Shown here piece after piece: positions 53,831 through 60,173 of a stretch of 60,173 bases of DNA. This DNA comes from Verrucomicrobia bacterium UBA1200 (GTDB lineage: Bacteria > Verrucomicrobiota > Kiritimatiellia > RFP12 > UBA1067). The position numbers were made by a program, and so were the translations under genes. The stretch's first letter is position 1. Every line of letters starts with the position of its first letter. Under the pieces are notes generated by a model. The model saw only the letters and a list, made by a program, of their open reading frames with translations. It was not told the origin of the DNA and did not search any database. The DNA is taken from NCBI GenBank assembly GCA_002309765.1, contig DBXY01000044.1, positions 1 through 60,173 of the forward strand, written 5' to 3'.

Positions 53831-56800
53831 TCAAAAAATCGGGTCTTCCTCGGCATTGGTCTTCGGGGCCAGCTCTTCCACCGCGCTGGTGTACTCCACC
53901 AACCCCTTCACCCGCCGGATCTCGGCGTTTACCGTGGCGGCTGCCGCCATCTCTTTTTTGACCGTTAACTGCCGTTGCAAAGTCTCCAGCTGCCGCACGT
54001 ATTCGTCGGTAATCGACACCACCTTCTCCAACCGGGTCCGCCGGATCTCGCTGCGGTCGTTCATAAACTCCTGCTGTATCTTCGCCAACTCGGTGAAGGA
54101 TTGCGAAACGTCCCGCGACGCGATGGTGCGGTCGGCCTCGAACCGGTCGATCTCGCCTAAAATGAACTGGATGCCGTCATAGTTACCGACCTCTTGGCAA
54201 CTGTTCATCAGTTTGTGGAGCGCGTCCTGGTAACGTTCCGGCCAGCTTGCCCGCCGCTGTTCGGTCTCCCGGTCCAATTCGGCAAGCTTGGTCTCAAACC
54301 CGGTACGCATCGGCCCCAGCTCGGCCACCTCTACTGCGGCGACCGGCGTGATCAGCGAATCCGCCGGCAGGTCGGACTCTCCTTTGGGGCTACCCGAGTT
54401 CTGCACGATTCTTTCAACGTCCAAGTAGTCGGCCGACTCTTTGATCTTGCGGATCTCGTCGTTCACCGCCGACGCCAAGTCCATCTTATTCTCCAGCATG
54501 AAGCTCTTCTGCAAATCGTTGAGATCGTTCACATGCTTTTTGTAAAGGTTTCTAATCTGCCGCGCCGCCGTCAGCTCGCGCTCGGCAATGGTCTTGCGCC
54601 ACTTGCCCTGCAACGCCACCAACTCGGCCGGGGCGTTCTCCAACTCGGCCACGTCCTCAATCTTACGGGCGGAGTCAAAGCTGGTGCTGATGTCCTTAAC
54701 CAGCTTCCACCCCTCAAAGTCGCCCCCGGTGCGCAACTGCTCCATCAACGCGTCCAGATCCTTGTGGTAGCGGTCTGGCCATTCGCGGCTGAACTCGTCG
54801 CGCGCGTTCCACAGCTCGCCGATTCTGGCTTGGAACTCCCGCTGCAAGGCCAACACGTTTTCCGGAAGCGGCTTTTGGTGCTCCCGCCCCACCGGTTCGG
54901 CAATCCCGTACCAGCCGGACAGCGTACGGCCCTCCGGCAGCACCCACGCGGCGTAACGTTCCAACACCGGGCCGAAAGCCCGCGAGCGGTAAGCCAACAC
55001 GCCGGGTTTGCAGAAAAGCCGCCAGCGAGGAGCGCTATCCTCCGACGTGTAACGCGCCACCAGCGGCACCGAGGCCAAATACAGCAGCACCACCCCAGCG
55101 AAAACCCCGAACGCGGTCAAATAGTCGTTACGCACCGCCCGGCGGCGGATTGTCCGGCGGATCTGCAACAATTCGGGATGGTTAGGATCGATGGTGTCCA
55201 GTAGTTCGTCGCACAACAGGGAGGCGTTTTCCCACTCACGGTTGCGCATCGAGCGGCGCACCCGCACCAAATCGCGTTCCAACCGTAACGTTGGAAGCCG
55301 CGACAGTTCCTCCGCGTAGGCGTTCGGGTTTTCCGAAAGCTCGCGGTACTGGTTGATGAAGTTCTGCGCCCGCTCGTAATTCTCTGCCCGCAGCTCAATC
55401 GGGATCTGCTCGCGCAGCTGTTCTCTCCTCCGCATCCGCTGCTCGGCCTGACTGCGCATTTCGGTGATTTTCGCCAGACAGTCTCGCCCGACCGGACCGG
55501 ATGGTTCAAACCCGTGCACCCGCCCGGCATAGGAAACCACCCTTTCAAACCGGTGCTGCCCCATCGCCTCTTCCATTTTGCGGATCAGCAGGATTACCGC
55601 TTCGTAAGAACGCGCGTCGGCCCCGCAGTTGGTGCAGAACTGCATTCCGACAAAGGTCTCCGCGCCGCACTCCGGGCAGCGCTCGGAACCGTCCCACCCG
55701 CATTCGGCGCAGTATTTGGTGGTAGTGGGATTCACCGCGTCGCACCATTTGCACCGCCAGGTTGTCTTTACCGTCGGCTGTTCGATGCGCGTGTTGCTTT
55801 GGATCTGGCGAAGCACCTCGTTGAACGCGGCGGCGGAGTTCCAACGCTGTTCGCGGTCGGTAGCCAGCGCCTTGATCACCGCTTCCCGTAACGACGGCGG
55901 AATGTCCTGTTCCCGGAAATACCGCGGGTTTTGCCCGGTAAGGGTAAAGTACAGCAGCGCACCCAATCCGTAAACGTCCGCCCGCTCGTCGGACACGGAG
56001 GCGTCGCTTTCCTGCTCCGGCGCCCCGTAACCGAGGGATATCAGCTTTTCCCCGGGCACGGTCAACTTGGTATCGTCGCGGTGCAGCAGCCGCGCCAGAC
56101 CGAAATCCACGATCTTGGGTTCGTTGCTCTTGTCCAGCAGGATGTTGCTGGGCTTTAGATCGCGGTGGATCACCCCGCAGCTGTGGGCATATGCCACCGC
56201 CCGCCCGATTTTCAAAATCAGGTCGATCGCGTCACCCGTGGCCAGCGGGCCGTGCCGCGCCACCAGCTGGTCAAGGGTCAACGGCGGATTGGGTCGGCTC
56301 AACCCGCTGGAGTCGGTGTCGCCTTTTACCAAAGGGTCGTCCGGACCCGCCACGTATTCCATCACGATGTACGGGCCGTCTTCGTCCTCGCCCAACGCAT
56401 AGACATGCACAATGTGCACATGGCTCAGGGTGGCCACCGCGCGGGCTTCCTGAAGAAACCGCTGCCGAAGCGCGGGATTGCCCTGCGCCTGATGGTTAAG
56501 CCGCTTAATCGCTACGAAGCGCCCCAGCCGCCGGTCACGGGCGAGGTACACCACCCCCATCCCGCCGTTGCCGATCTTGCTGTAAATGGTGTAATCGTCA
56601 AAAAGCTGTCCGCCCGACATCTCGCCCGACGATTCACCGTCACCGGTTTTCGGTTCGCCCGGCACGATGCGCACCGTTTTCGCGATGTCGCCCGCCCCCC
56701 GCTCCGGTTTACCGCCCGCCGCCGGCGAAATCACCTCGGTGGCCGGCGGCTCCGCCCCGCTGGGCGGAATTTGGATTCGTTCCGTCTGTCGCTCTTTCAC
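53831..56800 (-). CDS. Transmembrane Ser/Thr protein kinase with zinc ribbons and coiled coils
   Basis: Hanks-type kinase. The 989 residues start with a disordered acidic tail; the kinase domain spans about 66-335 with glycine loop GNGGMGVV (77-84), VAIKR Lys99, catalytic HRDLKPSN (near 211), DFG (near 233) and GYGAPEQE. A double zinc ribbon follows (about 348-390: CKWC, CAEC, CPEC, CTNC). Helical stretches come next, then one membrane span (about 560-583), and a long coiled-coil outer part (about 600-940) as a likely sensor or scaffold. All catalytic residues are present. Its start overlaps the esterase stop by 4 bases. Confidence 0.93.
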   Translation of the reverse strand: MKERQTERIQIPPSGAEPPATEVISPAAGGKPERGAGDIAKTVRIVPGEPKTGDGESSGEMSGGQLFDDYTIYSKIGNGGMGVVYLARDRRLGRFVAIKRLNHQAQGNPALRQRFLQEARAVATLSHVHIVHVYALGEDEDGPYIVMEYVAGPDDPLVKGDTDSSGLSRPNPPLTLDQLVARHGPLATGDAIDLILKIGRAVAYAHSCGVIHRDLKPSNILLDKSNEPKIVDFGLARLLHRDDTKLTVPGEKLISLGYGAPEQESDASVSDERADVYGLGALLYFTLTGQNPRYFREQDIPPSLREAVIKALATDREQRWNSAAAFNEVLRQIQSNTRIEQPTVKTTWRCKWCDAVNPTTTKYCAECGWDGSERCPECGAETFVGMQFCTNCGADARSYEAVILLIRKMEEAMGQHRFERVVSYAGRVHGFEPSGPVGRDCLAKITEMRSQAEQRMRRREQLREQIPIELRAENYERAQNFINQYRELSENPNAYAEELSRLPTLRLERDLVRVRRSMRNREWENASLLCDELLDTIDPNHPELLQIRRTIRRRAVRNDYLTAFGVFAGVVLLYLASVPLVARYTSEDSAPRWRLFCKPGVLAYRSRAFGPVLERYAAWVLPEGRTLSGWYGIAEPVGREHQKPLPENVLALQREFQARIGELWNARDEFSREWPDRYHKDLDALMEQLRTGGDFEGWKLVKDISTSFDSARKIEDVAELENAPAELVALQGKWRKTIAERELTAARQIRNLYKKHVNDLNDLQKSFMLENKMDLASAVNDEIRKIKESADYLDVERIVQNSGSPKGESDLPADSLITPVAAVEVAELGPMRTGFETKLAELDRETEQRRASWPERYQDALHKLMNSCQEVGNYDGIQFILGEIDRFEADRTIASRDVSQSFTELAKIQQEFMNDRSEIRRTRLEKVVSITDEYVRQLETLQRQLTVKKEMAAAATVNAEIRRVKGLVEYTSAVEELAPKTNAEEDPIF

Positions 56801-57651
56801 GGGGTGTCTCCTTGAACCGTTTTGTCCCGGGGCGGTGTACGCCGTCCGCGGTTAACGAATTGTTTCAACAGCACCATGCAGCCGTCGTAAACCGTACCGT
56901 GGTCCAGACCGCCCATTTCGTAAAACTCGACCTGGCTGCAACCCGCCGCCCGCAGGCTGGCGGCCAACAGTTCATTTTCCTCCACCCGGCACTTCCACTC
57001 GATCCGCCGGTCGCCCGTAATCAGGCGGATCGGCGGTACGCCCTTAGCCACGTAGTACAGCGGGGCGTCCGGGTCGATCAAAGGACGGAATTGCCCGCCC
57101 GTGTCGCCTTGGTCTTTTTTAACCTGGAAATGCTTGGTCATCTGTCCGCTGACCGGCGCGATACCCGCCAAATCCTGCGGCGAAAGCCCGTGTACTGCCA
57201 GCCATTTGGGATCCATGCCGACCATCGCGGACAGATAACCGCCGGCGGAATGTCCGGCGACAAACACCTTTTCCGGGTCGCCGCCGTATTGCCCGATGTT
57301 CTTCAACGTCCAGGCGACCGCCGCGGCCGCGTCCTGAATGTAAGCCGGATGCCCAGCCTTAGGGGTGAGCCGGTAGTTCACCGCCACCTGCGCGATTCCG
57401 TCATCGTTCAGCGGTATAAAGTGCTTGCCGCCGCCGGATAGCCCGCCGCCGTGGAACCACACCAAGGTCGCGTATCCCGTCTTGCCCTCCGGGTAACGGA
57501 TATCCAGCGCGCAACGCGTCCGCTGGTAGTCGTTGGACACCGATTCGTCAGGATAATAACGGATATCCTTGATTTCGCATACCGCCGCCAAAGCCGTCCC
57601 GCACATAAGCAACGCAACGACCGCCACAAACAAAAAGCCAGTTGTCTTCAT
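56797..57651 (-). CDS. Secreted alpha/beta-hydrolase (esterase/lipase, carbohydrate-esterase-like)
   Basis: The 284 residues have a signal peptide (cut near LAAV). The oxyanion-hole motif HGGG (67-70) and the nucleophile elbow GHSAGG (133-138, Ser135) are intact. The acid is probably Asp in the DPDAP or ITGDRR region and the base His is in GGLDHGT near residue 255. This matches the BD-FAE and feruloyl/acetyl esterase-like hydrolases that strip acyl groups from plant glycans or lipids. It is the first gene of the minus-strand operon and ends inside the kinase start codon. Confidence 0.88.
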   Translation of the reverse strand: MKTTGFLFVAVVALLMCGTALAAVCEIKDIRYYPDESVSNDYQRTRCALDIRYPEGKTGYATLVWFHGGGLSGGGKHFIPLNDDGIAQVAVNYRLTPKAGHPAYIQDAAAAVAWTLKNIGQYGGDPEKVFVAGHSAGGYLSAMVGMDPKWLAVHGLSPQDLAGIAPVSGQMTKHFQVKKDQGDTGGQFRPLIDPDAPLYYVAKGVPPIRLITGDRRIEWKCRVEENELLAASLRAAGCSQVEFYEMGGLDHGTVYDGCMVLLKQFVNRGRRTPPRDKTVQGDTP

Positions 57652-57659
57652 GGCTAATG

Positions 57660-57689
57660 ATTATAGCCCAATCTATCCCGTCAATGCAA
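57660..57689 (-). promoter_or_regulatory. Promoter of the esterase-kinase-pyrK-SPFH operon
   Basis: Minus strand TTGCAT (57684-57689), 18-base spacer, perfect TATAAT (57660-57665). The ATG at 57651 lies 8 bases after the -10 box, so the message may be leaderless; no Shine-Dalgarno site is seen. Confidence 0.68.
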
Positions 57690-57763
57690 ACCCAAAAAAT
57701 CGCTTTTACGGGCACATCTACGGAATTCACCAACTGGAACTCTATGAAAGTGTCAGAACGCAA

Positions 57764-58294
57764 CTATTTGATATCGCCTATCACCCATTCGGCGTACGAC
57801 CTCACGTGTTCCGAGACAGCGGCGTCTCGGAGCTTGAGCAGGTCATCGCGACGACAACCGCAAGCGCAGGCGCACCAGCGCAGCTGGTCAAGCATAAACG
57901 TCTGCACGTATTCGTCTTTCGTCTTTAGGTACGCCGCTATAAGCGCGAGATTCCACGTCTTGCGCTGGCAGGGCGATGCGCCGGGCGTACCGCAACGCTT
58001 CTGGCAACCGTTTGGCCGCCCGATCATCGACTCCATCACGTACTGCGTGACCGCCGCGATGATTGTAAGGTCCATCGGATCGGACTCATAGGCACCCTTC
58101 ACTCGCGCGAGCAGCGCTTCGGCGTCTTTCTGGTCCCACACGTAGGACGCAAGGGCCTTGGGTGTGGTCGCTTCGGCTAGTTTTGCGTTGTTCGCGTTCT
58201 GCCATTCGAAGGCCATCGGATCGTCCGGCGTTGATGCCATTGCAGGACCGTAGTCGGAAAACGGATTGGGGTCTTGGTATTTTTTGTTGGCCAT
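57764..58294 (-). CDS. Cysteine-rich helical hypothetical protein, 177 aa
   Basis: Not recognised. It has no signal peptide; the N-terminal part is polar, the rest helical. Cysteines cluster in CQKRCGTPGASPCQRK and in WCACACGCRRDD near the C-terminus, suggesting metal or iron-sulphur binding. GGGAGG precedes the ATG at 58294. It lies 17 bases after the oxidoreductase stop and is cotranscribed with it. The frame is open to 58594, but that part overlaps the neighbour and is rejected. A helper for the oxidoreductase is a guess. Confidence 0.65.
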   Translation of the reverse strand: MANKKYQDPNPFSDYGPAMASTPDDPMAFEWQNANNAKLAEATTPKALASYVWDQKDAEALLARVKGAYESDPMDLTIIAAVTQYVMESMIGRPNGCQKRCGTPGASPCQRKTWNLALIAAYLKTKDEYVQTFMLDQLRWCACACGCRRDDLLKLRDAAVSEHVRSYAEWVIGDIK

Positions 58295-58311
58295 TTTCAA
58301 ACCTCCCTGTC

Positions 58312-59634
58312 TCAACCAAACATATACTTCTTCCACGGTTCGCGCATGCCCTGGTAGAGCAGACGGTCCGCAGCCTGGTCGTCCACCGCCCGCAACGTCA
58401 CGGGGTCGAACTTGAACCCCCGGCCAAGGCGTTCGGCCACAATGCCGAGGTTGAACATCGTCGAAGAACGGAACCCGTTCGACTCGTTTAAGGCGAAAGG
58501 CTTGCGGTTCTTGCAGGAGTCGATGAAGTCCGTCTGCTGCGGCGCGGGTTTGGGGAGTTCGGCAAGCTTGGCGAGCACCTTCTCCTCGGTCCACCAGCCG
58601 TTCGCGTCCTTAATGCGGAGCGTCTTGCCGCCCTTGGCCTTCGGGTACACGCACAGACCGTTCGCGCCGCGCAGAAGCGGCTCGCCCTTGAGCGTCTCGT
58701 CGCCATCGAGCGCGACGGTCGTGCCGTCTTCGTAGGTAAGGACGATCCGGTCGAAGCGCCCGACGGCCTCCGGGTGCTGCCGCGGGCCGGTGTAGGCTAT
58801 CTTGACGGGGCTGGTATCATCCTTGCAAAGAAGGTACTGCAGAGGGTCCAGATAGTGTTGCGCCATATCGCCCAGTCCGCCGGAATCGTAGTCCCAGTAG
58901 CCGCGGAAGGAGGTGCCCGCACGATGCGCGGTGTACGGTTTCCATGGTGCCGGTCCCAGCCACATATCCCAATCGAAGTCTGCCGGCACCGGTTCGGGAC
59001 GCGCATTCACCCGCCCGGACCAACCGAATTTCCAGCCGAAACCCTGTCCCGCGCCAAACGTGCATTTGATCGGGCCCTTGCCCAGAAGGCCATTCTCGAC
59101 AATCTGGCGAATCGGCTCGACCGTTGTCCCGAAGCCGTAGAACGTATCCTGGAAGCGGAACCAAGTGTTGAGCCGGAACATCCGCTTCTTCGCCTTGACA
59201 ACCTCCATCACGCGCTTACCCTCGCCCACCGTCCGGGTCATCGGCTTTTCGCACCAGATGTCTTTGCCGGCGTTGGCCGCCATTACGCTCATGCAGCCGT
59301 GCCAGTGGGGAGGCGTGCAGATATGAACGATATCCACGTCCTTGTCTTCGAGCAGCTTTATGAAGTTGTCATAAGCCTTCACCTTACCCCAACCATTCTG
59401 TTCCGCACACGCAAGACCGTGTTCGACGCGGGCCTTGTAGGGGTCGCAGAGACCAATCAAACGCGAACCCTTGAATGCCAAGTGGTTAGCGCTTTGCGCG
59501 ATCACGCCAAAACCGATAAGCGCGCGCGTAAGCTGGTTCGAGGGAGCCGTTTCGCCACGCAAGACACTTGCGGGGACAATAGTGAAGAGGCTGGCACCGG
59601 CCGCCGTCTTCAACAGATTTCTTCTTGTCAACAT
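58312..59634 (-). CDS. Gfo/Idh/MocA oxidoreductase with Tat-type signal
   Basis: NAD(P)-dependent sugar oxidoreductase family. The 440 residues begin with TRRNLLKTAAGASLF, a twin-arginine export signal. The Rossmann fold follows (LIGFGVIAQSANH; GLCDPYKARVEHG), then DVDIVHICTPPHWH and CEKPMTRTVGEG, whose EKP is the catalytic-lysine motif, and the substrate-binding half (GDMAQHYLDPLQYLL). Exported Gfo/Idh members are common in Lentisphaerota and Kiritimatiellota glycan loci. The cofactor-binding glycine-rich turn is G-F-G rather than GxGxxG, so it is worth a structural look. No strong ribosome site is visible near the start at 59634. Confidence 0.9.
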   Translation of the reverse strand: MLTRRNLLKTAAGASLFTIVPASVLRGETAPSNQLTRALIGFGVIAQSANHLAFKGSRLIGLCDPYKARVEHGLACAEQNGWGKVKAYDNFIKLLEDKDVDIVHICTPPHWHGCMSVMAANAGKDIWCEKPMTRTVGEGKRVMEVVKAKKRMFRLNTWFRFQDTFYGFGTTVEPIRQIVENGLLGKGPIKCTFGAGQGFGWKFGWSGRVNARPEPVPADFDWDMWLGPAPWKPYTAHRAGTSFRGYWDYDSGGLGDMAQHYLDPLQYLLCKDDTSPVKIAYTGPRQHPEAVGRFDRIVLTYEDGTTVALDGDETLKGEPLLRGANGLCVYPKAKGGKTLRIKDANGWWTEEKVLAKLAELPKPAPQQTDFIDSCKNRKPFALNESNGFRSSTMFNLGIVAERLGRGFKFDPVTLRAVDDQAADRLLYQGMREPWKKYMFG

Positions 59635-59751
59635 TGCACATCCCTTTCTTGTTTAATTGAAGTTAGTGTAGCAAAATCCGGCTGTAGTCGCAAGGCCAAT
59701 TTATGAAATTGGAATTTCACAAAACGCGAAGTTTGCGATACGGAACGATCA

Positions 59752-60173
59752 TTACTCCTGCTCGACAGTGATGCGGTAGCGGAAGAACATCTTCGGCGGG
59801 TAGACGTAATCCGGATCGTTGCCGTACGCAACCGGCCTGAACGAGCCGTCTACGTAAAGGCGCATCGGCACGAGCGTAGCCTGCGACCAGTCGTAGAGGT
59901 TCTCCGTCGCCAGCACCGTCACCGTCGCGCCCTCGGTGTTCGCCAGCGGCGGAAGCTTCACATAGGGATTTCCGTTCGCATCGAACTTTACGTCAATCAG
60001 TGGCTCGGAAAGATCGGCGGGGCCGATGTTGGGGTCTATTCCGAATACGTAGCGTGCGGCGGCCGGGATGCCGTTCACCAGCTCGTCGGGTTCCGGTTCG
60101 TAGGCAATGCCGGCATCCTTCAGCCAGAGGCCATACGCGCTGTAGAACGTCCGCAGGTACGGATACGTCTCTT
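59752..60173 (-). CDS. C-terminal part of a large exported protein (truncated by window edge)
   Basis: The frame is open from the window edge to a stop at 59752, giving about 139 residues; a GTG at 60078 is only an internal codon. The tail has VFGIDPNIGPADL, TVLATENLYDWS and ends FFRYRITVEQE, a type of C-terminal end found on large PVC surface proteins and similar in style to the end of the 24084 gene (PNRIFLRVKR). Function cannot be given. Region 59635-59751 holds no feature I recognise. Confidence 0.6.
   Translation of the reverse strand, partial: ETYPYLRTFYSAYGLWLKDAGIAYEPEPDELVNGIPAAARYVFGIDPNIGPADLSEPLIDVKFDANGNPYVKLPPLANTEGATVTVLATENLYDWSQATLVPMRLYVDGSFRPVAYGNDPDYVYPPKMFFRYRITVEQE

Overview
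The window looks like a chromosomal stretch of a moderately GC-rich Gram-negative bacterium, most likely a carbohydrate-degrading member of the PVC group such as Kiritimatiellota or Lentisphaerota. This is inferred from gene content: long autotransporter-type beta-helix surface proteins, lamin-tail/CotH giants, many secreted glycan-active enzymes, a Gfo/Idh oxidoreductase with a secretion signal, ExbB/ExbD/Lol envelope machinery, and a Ser/Thr kinase linked to SPFH proteins. No rRNA, tRNA, CRISPR array or intact transposon was recognised.

Layout. (1) 1-2.7 kb, minus strand: small membrane protein, a short conserved-looking peptide gene, signal peptidase I (lepB), and a probable decayed 3' end of a group II intron. 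(2) 2.9-8.9 kb, plus strand: a glycan-use operon with a BPL_N-type lipoprotein, a GH32 fructanase (coupled by an ATGA overlap) and a pectate-lyase-type beta-helix protein. (3) 8.9-13.6 kb, minus strand: dnaK-groES-groEL with a textbook sigma-54 -24/-12 element and three TGTCACACT boxes at enhancer distance, plus a small membrane protein. (4) 13.6-19.2 kb: a GH2 enzyme, a polytopic membrane protein and a GH20-like secreted protein. (5) 19.3-38.7 kb: three very large exported proteins (about 1520, 2668 and 1366 residues) with mutS between the second and third. (6) 38.9-49.3 kb, minus strand: an envelope gene train, in transcription order two TPR proteins, exbB, exbD, exbD, a TonB-like protein carrying an alpha/alpha toroid, a LolC-type permease, a proline-rich secreted protein and lolD. 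(7) 49.5-57.7 kb, minus strand: esterase, Ser/Thr kinase, pyrK and two SPFH proteins, tightly packed or overlapping. (8) 57.7-60.2 kb: a cysteine-rich 177-residue protein, a Gfo/Idh oxidoreductase and the C-terminus of another exported protein cut by the window edge.

How the parts fit. Regions 2, 4, 5 and 8 suggest an organism that degrades complex glycans with secreted enzymes and displays long adhesive or scaffold proteins. Region 6 probably energises or services the outer membrane: ExbB/ExbD use the proton-motive force, the toroid protein replaces a classical TonB tail, and Lol exports lipoproteins. Region 7 pairs a kinase with membrane SPFH scaffolds whose N-termini carry three tandem repeats of about 55 residues, an arrangement that recalls major vault protein. 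The strongest candidates for something undescribed are the ExbBD-toroid cluster, the repeat-SPFH pair and the possible sigma-54 control of the chaperone operon.
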